64,000 nt of DNA from Anaerolinea sp. (lineage in GTDB: Bacteria > Chloroflexota > Anaerolineae > Anaerolineales > Anaerolineaceae), in contig DYEC01000019.1 in NCBI GenBank assembly GCA_020725865.1, positions 62,001 to 126,000 on the forward strand, written 5' to 3'. The position numbers and the translations under genes are program-made. The notes under the pieces were generated by a model that made no database searches, was not told the DNA's origin, and worked only from the letters and a program-made list of their open reading frames with translations. Shown here piece after piece: positions 33,066-42,977 of this stretch. The first letter of the stretch is position 1. The number at the start of each line of letters is the position of its first letter.

Positions 33066-34121
33066 ATGGCAAAAATGAGTTTCAGTGGCGTTGAAGAAGA
33101 AGTTGTTACCCGAGAGGAGTTCCCTCTTGAAAAAGCGCGTCAGGTATTGAAAGATGAAACCATCGCTGTACTGGGCTACGGTGTACAAGGACCTGCACAG
33201 GCACTAAATATGCGCGACAACGGCTTTCGAGTCATTGTCGGCGTCAACGAAGGGGGACGCTCCTGGCAAAAAGCATTGCAGGATGGCTGGAAGCCTGGGG
33301 AAACTCTCTTCCCGATGGCAGATGCTGCCCGACGCGGTACCGTCATTCAGTATTTGGTATCCGACGCAGCGCAAAAAATGACCTGGCCAGAGATTAAACC
33401 CTGTCTGAATCCGGGCGATGCGTTGTACTTCTCACATGGCTTTTCGATTGTATATAAAGACCAGACTGGTGTGATTCCCCCGGATTATGTGGACGTCATC
33501 ATGGTTGCACCTAAAGGCTCCGGTACCAGCGTGCGGGCAAATTTCTTGAACGGTAGTGGCATAAACAGCAGCTTCGCTGTTGAACAGGATTACACCGGTC
33601 GTGCCCGCGAACGCACGCTGGCGTTAGGCATTGCCATTGGCTCCGGATACCTATTTGAAACGACCTTCAAGCATGAAGTATATAGTGATCTGGTGGGAGA
33701 GCGCGGTGTGTTAATGGGTGCGCTGGCTGGCATCATGGAAGCGCAATACAATGTCTTGCGTCAGCATGGTCATACTCCCAGTGAAGCTTTCAACGAAACC
33801 GTCGAGGAATTGACCCAAAGCCTGATCCGTCTAGTGGCACAAAACGGCATGGACTGGATGTATGCCAATTGCAGCACCACCGCCCAGCGCGGCGCTCTGG
33901 ACTGGCTACCGCGTTTCCGCGAAGCAGTAAAACCCGTTTTTGATGAGCTCTACAAGAGCGTGGTTTCCGGCGAAGAAACCCGCATCGTTCTGGAAGCCAA
34001 CAGCGCCCCCGATTATCGCGAAAAGCTGGAAGAAGAGCTGCGTCAGATGCGCGAATCCGAAATGTGGCAGGCAGGTGCAAAGGTGCGTAGCCTGCGACCG
34101 GAGAATTGGAAACGAGATTGA
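33066..34121 (+). CDS. ilvC: Ketol-acid reductoisomerase, eukaryote/Bacteroidetes-like subtype
   Basis: NADPH-dependent isomeroreductase, 351 aa. The nucleotide-binding motif is AVLGYGVQGPAQALNMRDNG, not the GYGSQGHAHA form of ordinary class I enzymes. The blocks SHGFSIVYKDQTGVIPP, VAPKGSGTSVR, GSGYLFETTFKHEVYSDLVGERG and MDWMYANCSTTAQRGALDW match the version found in fungi and Bacteroidetes. The Mg ligands lie in the EVYSDLVGE and EAFNETVEELTQ segments. It is 3 bases after ilvN with GAGGAG upstream. The subtype is uncommon in a bacterial ilvBNC operon and may mark an old transfer. Confidence 0.95.
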   Translation: MAKMSFSGVEEEVVTREEFPLEKARQVLKDETIAVLGYGVQGPAQALNMRDNGFRVIVGVNEGGRSWQKALQDGWKPGETLFPMADAARRGTVIQYLVSDAAQKMTWPEIKPCLNPGDALYFSHGFSIVYKDQTGVIPPDYVDVIMVAPKGSGTSVRANFLNGSGINSSFAVEQDYTGRARERTLALGIAIGSGYLFETTFKHEVYSDLVGERGVLMGALAGIMEAQYNVLRQHGHTPSEAFNETVEELTQSLIRLVAQNGMDWMYANCSTTAQRGALDWLPRFREAVKPVFDELYKSVVSGEETRIVLEANSAPDYREKLEEELRQMRESEMWQAGAKVRSLRPENWKRD

Positions 34122-34141
34122 ACCCAGAGGAGTGAACTCTT

Positions 34142-35773
34142 ATGCAGGACAACTACGTACGGATTTTTGATACCACCCTGCGCGATGGCGAGCAGTCGCC
34201 CGGCGCAACCATGACCAGTGCCGAAAAGATTGAGGTGGCGCGGGGTCTGGCGCGGCTGGGTGTAGATGTCATTGAAGCTGGCTTTCCAGCCGCCTCGCCA
34301 GATGATCTAGAAGCCGTACGGCGCATTGCCGTCGAGGTTGGCAATGACGGCAGTGATCGTCAACCGCCAATTATCTGCGGTCTGGCGCGCGCCACCCGCA
34401 GTGACATTGACAAAGCCTGGGAAGCCGTGCGCCCTGCCGCCCGTCCGCGCATCCACACCTTCCTGGCAACCTCCGAGATTCACATGCAATACAAGCTGAA
34501 AATGACACGTCAACAGGTAATCGAACGCGTGCGCGAGATGGTGGCTTATGCCCGCAGCTTGTGCGAAGATGTCGAATTCAGCCCGGAAGATGCGGGGCGA
34601 AGCGACCCGGAATTCCTCTATCAAGTACTGGCTGTGGCAATTGAATCGGGCGCAACCACGCTCAACATTCCGGACACAGTTGGCTATACGCTGCCCGATG
34701 AATTCGGCGCGCTGATTGCCGGTATTATCCGCAATACCCCCGGCATTGAAAACTGCGTCGTTTCGGTTCATTGCCACAACGATCTCGGGCTGGCAACTGC
34801 CAATACACTCGCTGGTCTGAAAGCCGGCGCACGCCAGGCTGAAGTGACCATAAACGGCATTGGCGAGCGGGCAGGAAACACCGCCTTGGAGGAAGTAGTA
34901 ATGGCACTGCATACACGCAGACCAGCGTTTGGGTTAGTCACCGGCATTAACACTACCCAGATCACCCGCATCAGCAAACTGGTCAGTAACTACACCGGTA
35001 TGGTCGTCCAGCCTAACAAGGCAATTGTCGGCGCAAATGCCTTTGCCCATGAAGCGGGAATTCATCAGGACGGCATGCTGAAGTACAACCAGACTTATGA
35101 AATCATGAGTCCCGAACTGGTCGGCGCGACACAAAGTAAACTGGTGTTAGGCAAACATTCCGGACGTCACGCGCTCAAGGTTCGCCTGACCTCGCTGGGT
35201 TATTCGCTAAATGAAGAAGAGATGAATCTGGTCTTCGAGCGCTTCAAGGCGCTGGCAGACCGCAAGAAGGTAATTACTGATGCAGACCTGGAAGCATTGG
35301 TTTCGGACGAGCTTTATCAGCCGCGCGAGCTGTTTTCGCTGGATGGACTGCAGGTCGCCTGCGGCACAATGGGTATGCCTACCGCATCGGTTCGCCTGCG
35401 AGACCCAGAAGGCAACGTCCATATCCATGCCAGCATTGGCACGGGACCCGTGGATGCTACCTACAAAGCCATTGACGCCATCGTGAAATCTCCCAATATC
35501 CTGCAAGAATTTGTCATTCATGCAGTTACGGAAGGCATTGACGCACTGGGTGAGGTAACCGTGCGCATTCAAAGCACCGACTTACCTGCTACAGTAGATG
35601 CCCAAAGTGATACAGAACAGCCGCGCACTTTTGGCGGCTACGGCGCTGATACTGATATCGTTGTCGCCAGCGCAAAAGCTTACCTCTCAGCTCTTAATAA
35701 AATGCTGGTGGCTAGCGGAAAATTTGGTACACCAGAAAAGCCCGCCACTCATGCTGTCGTTCATTCACCTTAG
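34142..35773 (+). CDS. leuA: 2-isopropylmalate synthase
   Basis: First committed enzyme of leucine synthesis, condensing 2-ketoisovalerate with acetyl-CoA; 543 aa. The HMGL-like TIM barrel begins [18 protein letters not shown] and has metal ligands in [17 protein letters not shown] and the NGIGERAGN motif. A linker and the C-terminal LeuA dimer regulatory domain (after about 390) with [13 protein letters not shown] bind the feedback inhibitor. GAGGAG precedes the ATG. It lies 20 bases after ilvC. Confidence 0.96.
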   Translation: MQDNYVRIFDTTLRDGEQSPGATMTSAEKIEVARGLARLGVDVIEAGFPAASPDDLEAVRRIAVEVGNDGSDRQPPIICGLARATRSDIDKAWEAVRPAARPRIHTFLATSEIHMQYKLKMTRQQVIERVREMVAYARSLCEDVEFSPEDAGRSDPEFLYQVLAVAIESGATTLNIPDTVGYTLPDEFGALIAGIIRNTPGIENCVVSVHCHNDLGLATANTLAGLKAGARQAEVTINGIGERAGNTALEEVVMALHTRRPAFGLVTGINTTQITRISKLVSNYTGMVVQPNKAIVGANAFAHEAGIHQDGMLKYNQTYEIMSPELVGATQSKLVLGKHSGRHALKVRLTSLGYSLNEEEMNLVFERFKALADRKKVITDADLEALVSDELYQPRELFSLDGLQVACGTMGMPTASVRLRDPEGNVHIHASIGTGPVDATYKAIDAIVKSPNILQEFVIHAVTEGIDALGEVTVRIQSTDLPATVDAQSDTEQPRTFGGYGADTDIVVASAKAYLSALNKMLVASGKFGTPEKPATHAVVHSP

Positions 35774-35795
35774 TTTTTGAGAAAGGAACTATGCC

Positions 35796-36002
35796 ATGAA
35801 CCCCGCTTATTATTTTCAACCTCAACCTCCCGATGAATATGACTTCCCCTTTGGACATCCCAACACTATCCCAGCTGGTTGGGACCTCTCCGAGCTTTTC
35901 AAGCCAACCTCAAACGGATCGCATCCCCAAGCGGTCGACGCAAATTCACCCCTGAAAGCATCGGATACCGAGTATGGAAACACCCAAAACCCTGTTTCAT
36001 AA
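35796..36002 (+). CDS. Small unknown protein between leuA and leuC
   Basis: A 68-aa frame with AAGGA 8 bases before the ATG, starting 22 bases after leuA and overlapping leuC by 29 bases in another frame. The first 37 residues are Pro- and aromatic-rich ([24 protein letters not shown]) and look like a folded or binding peptide; the rest is polar. I do not recognise a family. leuC itself has only a weak ribosome site, so translation of this frame probably delivers ribosomes to leuC. It could be a real small protein or mainly a coupling device. Confidence 0.55.
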   Translation: MNPAYYFQPQPPDEYDFPFGHPNTIPAGWDLSELFKPTSNGSHPQAVDANSPLKASDTEYGNTQNPVS

Positions 36003-37398
36003 AATCTGGGAAAAGCATGTCGTTACCCAGGAGCCAGACTCGCCCGCTGTTCTGTATATAGACTTACACCTTGTCCATGAGGTTACCTCACCTCAGGCAT
36101 TCGCCGGGTTGAGAGCGCGAGGCTTGAAAGTCAGACGACCAGACCGCACCGTTGCCACGATTGATCATGGTGTTCCAACGCGCACAAACGGCGGTTCAAA
36201 GGGGCGGCTGTCTTTTGCCGATGAGTTAAGCGCCCGCCAGATACATCAGCTCGAAGATAACTGCCGCGAATTCGGTATCCGTCTCTATGGACTGGAAAGT
36301 GAACAACAAGGCATTGTTCATGTTATCGGTCCCGATCTGGGGTTAACCCAGCCCGGAATGACCATCGTCTGCGGCGACAGCCACACTGCCACACATGGCG
36401 CATTTGGCGCACTGGCATTTGGCATCGGCACTAGCGAAGTAGAGCACGTTCTGGCGACCCAATGCCTGCTCCAGTGGCAGCCTAAAGCCTGCAATGTTCG
36501 CATTGAAGGAAAATTGCAACAGGGCGTCACCGCCAAAGATGTCATTTTGGCATTGATCGGTAAAATTGGTGTTGGTGGGGGCGTAGGTTATGTATTTGAA
36601 TATTCTGGTTCAGCCGTGCGCGCCATGAGCATGGAAGAACGCATGACACTTTGCAATATGTCCATTGAAGGTGGAGCACGCGCGGGGCTGGTATCACCTG
36701 ACGAAACCACATTTGAATACCTAGCCGGACGTCCATACGCTCCTAAAGGTGACGATTGGGAGCGCAATCTGGCATACTGGAAAACCCTGCCGAGCGACCC
36801 CGGTGCACCATACGATCACGAGGTATTTCTAGAGGTGTCCGATTTGCAGCCAATGATTACCTACGGCACCAATCCGGGCATGAGCATTCCCATCACCGGA
36901 TATATCCCCGACCCGCAGGCCATTGCCGATAGCAGCCAGAAATCTGCTTTGGAAAAGGCACTGCAGTACATGGGACTTCAACCCAACCAACCCCTGTTAG
37001 GTCATCCTGTGGATGTAGTGTTTATTGGCAGTTGTACCAACGGCCGGCTCACCGACCTGCGCATGGCTGCCAGCCTGCTCAAGGGGCGCCGGGTTGCCGC
37101 TGGGATGCGCGTCCTTGTCGTCCCCGGCTCACAGCAAGTCAAACGTCAGGCAGAGGCGGAAGGGCTGGATCACATATTTAGGGACGCCGGGGCAGAATGG
37201 CGTGAACCGGGGTGCAGCATGTGTATCGCCATGAACGGTGACCAGCTCGAACCCGGACAATATGCTGTCAGCACCAGTAACCGAAACTTTGAAGGACGGC
37301 AGGGAAAAGGCGGACGCACCTTCCTCGCCAGTCCAATGACTGCCGCTGCTACTGCAATCACCGGTCGTGTCACCGACCCGCGCACCTTCTTGAGTTGA
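35974..37398 (+). CDS. leuC: 3-isopropylmalate/citramalate dehydratase, large subunit
   Basis: Aconitase-family large subunit, 474 aa, which with LeuD isomerises isopropylmalate and, given the cimA gene in the operon, probably also citramalate. The N-terminus [14 protein letters not shown] is typical. [4Fe-4S] ligands are in GSCTNGR and PGCSMC. Substrate-side blocks include [32 protein letters not shown]. The start is fixed by the conserved N-terminus, although its ribosome site is poor and it lies inside the preceding small frame. Confidence 0.96.
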   Translation: METPKTLFHKIWEKHVVTQEPDSPAVLYIDLHLVHEVTSPQAFAGLRARGLKVRRPDRTVATIDHGVPTRTNGGSKGRLSFADELSARQIHQLEDNCREFGIRLYGLESEQQGIVHVIGPDLGLTQPGMTIVCGDSHTATHGAFGALAFGIGTSEVEHVLATQCLLQWQPKACNVRIEGKLQQGVTAKDVILALIGKIGVGGGVGYVFEYSGSAVRAMSMEERMTLCNMSIEGGARAGLVSPDETTFEYLAGRPYAPKGDDWERNLAYWKTLPSDPGAPYDHEVFLEVSDLQPMITYGTNPGMSIPITGYIPDPQAIADSSQKSALEKALQYMGLQPNQPLLGHPVDVVFIGSCTNGRLTDLRMAASLLKGRRVAAGMRVLVVPGSQQVKRQAEAEGLDHIFRDAGAEWREPGCSMCIAMNGDQLEPGQYAVSTSNRNFEGRQGKGGRTFLASPMTAAATAITGRVTDPRTFLS

Positions 37399-37427
37399 AA
37401 CATCTACCTACCAAATGGGAAAATGCA

Positions 37428-38024
37428 ATGGAGCAGTTTACCACCCTTACTTCACGAGCAGTTCTATTACCAGTCAACGATATTGATACTGACCAGATCA
37501 TTCCGGCACGCTTCCTGAAAGTAACTGACAAAGCTGGTCTCGGCGCCAACCTGTTCGCCGATTGGCGCTACCTGCCGGACGGCTCACCCAACCCCGATTT
37601 TGTACTGAATAAGGCAGAAAACCAAGATGCCCAGATTCTGATTACCGGAAACAATTTTGGTTGCGGTTCCTCACGTGAACATGCCCCTTGGGCGCTAATG
37701 GGCTACGGCTTTCGGGCTATCATCTCCACCAGTTTTGCCGATATCTTTCGTAACAATGCTCTCAAGAACGGGTTGCTCCCGGTCACTCTCGAACCTGCCG
37801 CGTATGAGACAATAATTGACTTGGTGAAGCGTGCCCCCCAAATGAATCTGACCATTAATCTGGCACAACAAACTGTTACCTTGCCTGACGGGCACTCGTT
37901 TTGTTTTCCAATGGATGCCTTTTCAAAAACATGTTTATTAAATGGGATTGACGAATTGGGGTATCTGCTCAGTCTGGAAACACAAATTACCGCTTACGAA
38001 CAAAAATTTGCCTTATCGGGATAA
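37428..38024 (+). CDS. leuD: 3-isopropylmalate/citramalate dehydratase, small subunit
   Basis: Swivel-domain small subunit, 198 aa, partner of LeuC. Blocks seen: VNDIDTDQIIPARFLK at the N-terminus, NNFGCGSSREHAPWAL (substrate-binding loop), and AIISTSFADIFRNNALKNGLLPV. The ATG at 37428 is chosen because it begins 13 or so residues before the conserved segment and has GGGA upstream; earlier in-frame starts overlap leuC. It is followed by cimA after 4 bases. Confidence 0.95.
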   Translation: MEQFTTLTSRAVLLPVNDIDTDQIIPARFLKVTDKAGLGANLFADWRYLPDGSPNPDFVLNKAENQDAQILITGNNFGCGSSREHAPWALMGYGFRAIISTSFADIFRNNALKNGLLPVTLEPAAYETIIDLVKRAPQMNLTINLAQQTVTLPDGHSFCFPMDAFSKTCLLNGIDELGYLLSLETQITAYEQKFALSG

Positions 38025-38028
38025 TCTT

Positions 38029-39600
38029 ATGAAACGAATCGAAATTTATGACACAACCCTTCGAGATGGCACACAACGCAAAGATATCTCATTATCAGTT
38101 AACGATAAACTGAACATTGCCCGTCGGCTGGACGAGCTTGGTGTGGCTTTCATCGAAGGCGGCTGGCCCGGCTCAAATCCCAAAGATGCCGAATTTTTCA
38201 AGCGCGCTGCCCGCATGACCTGGAAACACGCCCGCATTGCGGCTTTTGGCTCTACCTGCCAGGCGAACAAATCGCCATCCGAAGATGCCAATATTCAGGC
38301 GTTGCTTGAAGCCGAAACGCCTTATTGCACGGTTGTAGGAAAAACTTCCATCCTCCATGTTACCGATGTTCTGCGCACCACGCGCCAGAATAACCTGCGC
38401 ATGATTGAGGAAAGCGTAGCTCATCTGCGTGCGCATGGTCGGCAGGTCATCTACGATGCCGAGCATTTCTTTGATGGATACAAAGAAGATGCCGAATATG
38501 CATTGGCAACGCTGGAAGCTGCAACGCGCGGCGGTGCAGAGACCGCTGTCTTGTGCGATACCAACGGCGGCACAATGCCGTGGGAAATCGCTGAAATTGT
38601 ACGCGTAGTCCGCCAGCGTTTGAACATTCCACTGGGCATTCACGCTCATAACGACAGTGAGTGTGCGGTGGCAAATTCAATTACCGCTGTTAAAGAAGGT
38701 TGTATCCAAGTACAGGGCACCATTAACGGCTATGGGGAGCGCTGCGGCAATGCCAACCTCTGCTCGATTATTCCCAACCTGGAACTTAAGCTGGGCTTGC
38801 AGGCCCTCCCGGAGGGACATCTGGTACAGCTATCCGACATTTCCCGCTATGTTGCCGAAGTCGCCAACCTGACCTATGATGAACACCTTCCTTACGTGGG
38901 CAGAGCTGCGTTCGCCCACAAGGGGGGTATTCATGTAGCTGCTATGCGGCGCAACGAAAGATCATATCAGCATATTGACCCACGCCTGGTCGGTAACCAG
39001 ATGACAGTGGTGGTTTCAGAATTATCTGGGCGCGGCAACCTGCTCAGCAAAGCCGAAGAATACGGTATTCAGATTACCGATGAGGAGCAGGTCAACCGAG
39101 TACTTAAGACCGTGAAGCAACTAGAAGCACAGGGCTTCTCCTTTGAGGCGGCTGAGGCTTCGGTAGTCATGATGTTCAAACGACAAGAGAAGGACTACAA
39201 GCCACCCTTTGAACTGATTGATTTTTCAGCAGAAGTAGAGCACCGTCAGGGACGCGGTATTTTTGCCGAGGCAACGGTCAAAGTTCGTGTAGATGGTGAA
39301 GTGATCCACACAGCCGCTGAAGGCAATGGCCCGGTCAACGCCCTCGATCTTGCTTTGCGCAAAGCACTGGTGGCGCGCTACCCCAATATCAATAACTTCC
39401 ATTTGGTGGACTACAAAGTGCGCATTCTAGATGGTCATAATGGGACAAATGCTACCACACGCGTATTAATAGAAACGCAAAACGGCTCAAAAAGCTGGAG
39501 CACCGTTGGTGCCAGCACCAACATCATTGAAGCAAGCTGGCAGGCACTGGTCGATTCGATTGAATACGGACTGCTGGTTTGCAATGACTATCAGGAGTAA
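38029..39600 (+). CDS. cimA: (R)-citramalate synthase
   Basis: Condenses pyruvate and acetyl-CoA to citramalate, giving 2-ketobutyrate for isoleucine without threonine; 523 aa. It begins [20 protein letters not shown] and has [11 protein letters not shown], which separates the CimA group from LeuA. Metal site is [14 protein letters not shown], then [13 protein letters not shown]. The C-terminal LeuA-type regulatory domain contains [16 protein letters not shown]. Placement among leuCD and leuB, whose products catalyse the next steps, supports the assignment. The ribosome site is weak (GGGA), probably coupled to leuD. Confidence 0.94.
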   Translation: MKRIEIYDTTLRDGTQRKDISLSVNDKLNIARRLDELGVAFIEGGWPGSNPKDAEFFKRAARMTWKHARIAAFGSTCQANKSPSEDANIQALLEAETPYCTVVGKTSILHVTDVLRTTRQNNLRMIEESVAHLRAHGRQVIYDAEHFFDGYKEDAEYALATLEAATRGGAETAVLCDTNGGTMPWEIAEIVRVVRQRLNIPLGIHAHNDSECAVANSITAVKEGCIQVQGTINGYGERCGNANLCSIIPNLELKLGLQALPEGHLVQLSDISRYVAEVANLTYDEHLPYVGRAAFAHKGGIHVAAMRRNERSYQHIDPRLVGNQMTVVVSELSGRGNLLSKAEEYGIQITDEEQVNRVLKTVKQLEAQGFSFEAAEASVVMMFKRQEKDYKPPFELIDFSAEVEHRQGRGIFAEATVKVRVDGEVIHTAAEGNGPVNALDLALRKALVARYPNINNFHLVDYKVRILDGHNGTNATTRVLIETQNGSKSWSTVGASTNIIEASWQALVDSIEYGLLVCNDYQE

Positions 39601-39610
39601 GGACAGTTTC

Positions 39611-40678
39611 ATGAAAGCCAACATCGTACTTTTGCCGGGTGACGGCATTGGTCCAGAGGTCGTCGCTTCTGCCCGCCGAACATTGGAAGCCATCGCCCAA
39701 TTATTCCATCATCAATTTGTTTTCAGTGAATATTTGATTGGCGGGTGTTCCATCGATACCTATGGTATAGCCCTGACTGATGAAGCGCTGGAAGCCTGCC
39801 GGGCAGCAGATGCCGTCCTGCTGGGCGCGGTGGGCGGCCCAAAATGGGATGACCCCACCGCCCCCGTTAGACCCGAACAAGGCTTATTAGCATTGCGCAA
39901 AGGGTTAGGTGTCTTTGCAAACCTGCGGCCGGTGAAGGTTTACCCAAGCCTGATCAGCGCTTCTCCGCTCAAGCCAGAGAAATTACAGGGAGTGGATCTG
40001 ATCGTCGTGCGCGAGCTTACCGGTGGGCTGTATTTTGGTCAGCCCAAAGGACGCAGCCGAACGACAGATGGGCGTGAGCGAGCAGTGGATACCCTCGAAT
40101 ACCATGAAGACGAAATCGAACGCATTGTACGTATGGCATTTCAATTGGCGCAGTCGCGTCACCAGAAAGTAACCTCGGTGGACAAAGCTAACGTACTGGA
40201 ATCCTCACGGCTCTGGCGTCAGGTTGCCAATCGTGTTGCACAGGAATTTCCACAGGTCAGGCTGGAACACATGCTGGTGGATACTGCGGCTATGCGGTTG
40301 GTTTCGAACCCGGCAGGGTTTGATGTCATTGTTACCGAAAACATGTTTGGTGACATCCTGACCGACGAAGCCGCTGTCTTGAGCGGCTCAATGGGTGTGT
40401 TACCTTCAGCCTCACTAGGTACTGATGGCCCCGGACTTTATGAACCGATTCATGGTTCAGCTCCAGACATTGCCGGCAAAGGTATTGCCAACCCGATTGG
40501 TACAATTCTGAGTGCCGCTTTTCTGCTGAGGTATTCTTTAAAGCTGGAAGAAGAAGCGCGGCAACTCGAGGTAGCGGTCGAAAAAGCTATTGACATGGGA
40601 CAGACAACGGTTGACCTGGGTGGGACTTACACAACATCGCAGGTGACCGATGCCATTATTCACCATCTTTTACACTGA
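39611..40678 (+). CDS. leuB: 3-isopropylmalate/3-methylmalate dehydrogenase
   Basis: NAD-dependent beta-decarboxylating dehydrogenase, 355 aa, acting on isopropylmalate and, with CimA present, probably also 3-methylmalate. Seen: [13 protein letters not shown] at the start, GAVGGPKWD, the substrate Arg region [32 protein letters not shown], and [28 protein letters not shown] (Mg and cofactor site). AGGA lies 8 bases upstream. The ATG at 39611 directly begins the conserved Rossmann-like strand. Confidence 0.96.
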   Translation: MKANIVLLPGDGIGPEVVASARRTLEAIAQLFHHQFVFSEYLIGGCSIDTYGIALTDEALEACRAADAVLLGAVGGPKWDDPTAPVRPEQGLLALRKGLGVFANLRPVKVYPSLISASPLKPEKLQGVDLIVVRELTGGLYFGQPKGRSRTTDGRERAVDTLEYHEDEIERIVRMAFQLAQSRHQKVTSVDKANVLESSRLWRQVANRVAQEFPQVRLEHMLVDTAAMRLVSNPAGFDVIVTENMFGDILTDEAAVLSGSMGVLPSASLGTDGPGLYEPIHGSAPDIAGKGIANPIGTILSAAFLLRYSLKLEEEARQLEVAVEKAIDMGQTTVDLGGTYTTSQVTDAIIHHLLH

Positions 40679-40690
40679 GGAGTTGCTCTT

Positions 40691-41614
40691 ATGGGAATAG
40701 AATCAAAGTACATCTGGATGAACGGTCAGCTTGTTGAATACGAAAAAGCGACTGTGCACTTCCTGAACACCGCCCTGCACTACGGGCTGGGGGTGTTTGA
40801 GGGGATACGCTGTTATAGCACCGAGCGCGGACCGGCGGTTTTCCGCCTGCGCGAACATATGGAACGGCTGGTTAATTCAGCGAAGATTCTCGGCTTCCGC
40901 GACCTGCCTTATAACGTCAATGAGTTGATGGAAGCGACTAAAGAAACCATCCGTGCGAATGGATTTCAAGCCTGCTATATTCGACCACTCATCTATCATC
41001 ACAGCCCCAATCCCAACCTTAACCTTGACAGCGGGTATCCCATGGTTGGAATTGCCGCATGGGAGTGGGGTGCCTATCTGGGGGATGAAGCCATGGAAAA
41101 GGGTATCCGTGCCAATATTGCCTCTTTCACCCGCCACCACGTCAACATCTCGATGACCAAAGCCAAAATCACAGGAAATTATTCCAATAGCGTGCTGGCA
41201 AAGACTGAATCAGCACGTCTTGGCTTTGACGAAGCAATCATGCTTGATCCGCAAGGCTACGTAGCAGAATGTACAGGAGAAAACCTGTTCCTGGTGAGGC
41301 GAGGCGTGGTATATTCCCCGCACACCGCCGCAATTTTGGAAGGCATCACGCGGGACTCGGTTATCGTCCTGGCGAAAGACATGGGCTACGAGGTCAGGGA
41401 AGAGCCCATCGGGCGCGACCAGCTTTACATCGCCGACGAGGTGTTCGTCACCGGTACCGCCGCAGAATTGGTAGCTGTCACCGAAATTGACTTTCGCGTC
41501 ATCGGTAGCGGCAAAATGGGGCCTGTTACCCGTAGCATCCAAAAAGCCTTTCACGAAACCGTGCGAGGCAAACACCCGCGCTCAGCGGAATGGCTGGATT
41601 ACGTCAATCCATAA
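40691..41614 (+). CDS. ilvE: Branched-chain amino-acid aminotransferase
   Basis: PLP-dependent class IV transaminase, 307 aa, performing the final step to Val, Leu and Ile. The N-terminal block is HYGLGVFEGIRCY, the PLP Lys lies in SMTKAKITGNY, and GYVAECTGENLFLVRRG binds the cofactor. The C-terminal FVTGTAAELVAVTEID block is typical of BCAT rather than D-amino-acid transaminases. GAGG lies upstream. Last gene of the operon, closed by a strong terminator. Confidence 0.96.
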   Translation: MGIESKYIWMNGQLVEYEKATVHFLNTALHYGLGVFEGIRCYSTERGPAVFRLREHMERLVNSAKILGFRDLPYNVNELMEATKETIRANGFQACYIRPLIYHHSPNPNLNLDSGYPMVGIAAWEWGAYLGDEAMEKGIRANIASFTRHHVNISMTKAKITGNYSNSVLAKTESARLGFDEAIMLDPQGYVAECTGENLFLVRRGVVYSPHTAAILEGITRDSVIVLAKDMGYEVREEPIGRDQLYIADEVFVTGTAAELVAVTEIDFRVIGSGKMGPVTRSIQKAFHETVRGKHPRSAEWLDYVNP

Positions 41615-41639
41615 CCTCGAGCCATGCTGGCTTTCCTAC

Positions 41640-41670
41640 CCGCCCGCTTCATCTCCGGGCGGTTTTTTTT
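41640..41670 (+). terminator. Terminator of the ilv-leu operon
   Basis: CCGCCCG 41640-41646 pairs with CGGGCGG 41656-41662 over a 9-base loop, followed by eight T (41663-41670). Confidence 0.9.
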
Positions 41671-41702
41671 CGATGGTAAATTTATAGGATTGATTTCTCT
41701 GC

Positions 41703-41708
41703 TATAAT
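41703..41708 (+). promoter_or_regulatory. -10 box of the degV gene
   Basis: Perfect TATAAT 29 bases before the ATG; no convincing -35 is seen. A ribosome site GAGG is 7 bases before the start. Confidence 0.45.
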
Positions 41709-41736
41709 CAAAAAAAGACCTATCCGAGGACTGCCA

Positions 41737-42594
41737 ATGAGTGCTTACGATGTTGAGTTGATTACTGATTCCACCTGTGACATTCCTAAAGAGCTAATTG
41801 AGCAGTATGGCATTGAGGTGTTATCGCACTTTGTTATCTGGGGAGAAGAACAGTACCGCGACCGGGTAAGCATCTCGCCGCAGGAATTTTACGAGCGTCT
41901 AAAAACAGACCCCCGCTGGCCTACAACCGCTGCCATCTCCACCCCGGATTTTGTCAAAGCTTTCCTGGAAGCCAAGGCGCGCGGTGCAAAACAGGTTCTG
42001 GCAATTCTGATTTCCAGTGCCATGAGCCGTGCTTTTGAATCGGCACAGCAAGCGGCAAAAGAGGTGGACATCCCTGTCTATCTGGTAGATGCCAAAGGTC
42101 CAACAATGAGCGTAGGCTGGCAGGTGCTGGCTGCGGCACGCGTCCGCGAGGCAGGCGGTAAACTTGCCGATATGGTCGCTGCCGCAGATGCTGTGCGCAA
42201 ACGCCTGGTACAATTTGTGCTGATGGATAGCTTGGAATATCTGGCACGCGGCGGGCGTATTGGCAATGCGAAACGCTGGATTGGCACCGTGCTGCAAATC
42301 AAACCGCTGGTTTCCATAAATCATGAGAGTGGATTGGTCGAACCTGCTGCTACACCGCGCACCCGCCAGCGCGCCATTGAAACACTCTATCAAATGTTTT
42401 TTGAACGCTTGGACGTCACTCGTCCGCTACACATCGCCGTATTGCACGGCAATGCTCTGGAAGCAGCCCAGCAGCTTGCCAAACGCATCCAGAATGAATT
42501 TCACCCGCTCGAATTGCTCATCAATATCACCGGACCAGTCCTGGGCATCAACACCGGACCTGGCGCATTGGCATTATGCGGATACAATGAGTAA
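41737..42594 (+). CDS. DegV family fatty-acid-binding protein
   Basis: DegV-fold protein, 285 aa. The family binds long-chain fatty acids and can act as FakB, presenting fatty acid to the FakA kinase for phospholipid synthesis; no fakA is visible here. Seen: ITDSTCDIPKEL at the N-terminus, TAAISTPDFVKAF and the LISSAMSRAFESAQQAA loop, VDAKGPTMSVGW, and the LEYLARGGRIG motif near the ligand pocket. The C-terminus ends GPVLGINTGPGALAL, as usual. Confidence 0.93.
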   Translation: MSAYDVELITDSTCDIPKELIEQYGIEVLSHFVIWGEEQYRDRVSISPQEFYERLKTDPRWPTTAAISTPDFVKAFLEAKARGAKQVLAILISSAMSRAFESAQQAAKEVDIPVYLVDAKGPTMSVGWQVLAAARVREAGGKLADMVAAADAVRKRLVQFVLMDSLEYLARGGRIGNAKRWIGTVLQIKPLVSINHESGLVEPAATPRTRQRAIETLYQMFFERLDVTRPLHIAVLHGNALEAAQQLAKRIQNEFHPLELLINITGPVLGINTGPGALALCGYNE

Positions 42595-42611
42595 CGGAAA
42601 AGAGGTGTTCC

Positions 42612-42887
42612 ATGGCTGTTCACAATACCCCCGAAGAACGAAAACTGATCCAGCTAATCGGCCAAATGCCACTTTCTGCGGAACAAAAGCAAAGCTGGAC
42701 GGACACCATTCGTGAATACGGTTTGAATGAGGAATTGGCGGAGGAAATTCGTCAGAAGCTGATACAAATCCCAGAAGGGGAAGACGAACCTGCCAAAGCT
42801 CGCCGCGCCCGCTTAGCCATTGAGTTGACTCATCTGGTCAAGCAATGGCGCTTTTCACAGCAATCTCGCCGTTTCAACAAGCGTTAA
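42612..42887 (+). CDS. Small hypothetical protein
   Basis: A 91-aa highly charged, helical protein with no Cys, no signal peptide and no membrane segment, ending in an Arg-rich tail (RRFNKR). AGAGGTG precedes the ATG. It begins 17 bases after degV and is probably in the same transcript, with a terminator close behind. No family recognised. Confidence 0.7.
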   Translation: MAVHNTPEERKLIQLIGQMPLSAEQKQSWTDTIREYGLNEELAEEIRQKLIQIPEGEDEPAKARRARLAIELTHLVKQWRFSQQSRRFNKR

Positions 42888-42908
42888 ACGCAGCCGATAA
42901 AAATCAAA

Positions 42909-42947
42909 ACACTGGGGCATTTTTCATCCTGCTGCCCCAGTGTCTTT
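42909..42947. terminator. Bidirectional terminator
   Basis: ACACTGGGGCA 42909-42919 pairs with TGCCCCAGTGT 42933-42943 (11 bp, 13-base loop). A short T-run follows on + and a T-rich stretch on the minus strand, serving the convergent lipoprotein gene too. Confidence 0.8.
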
Positions 42948-42977
42948 AAATTCCCCAAACAACAAAGCTTAAGACTC

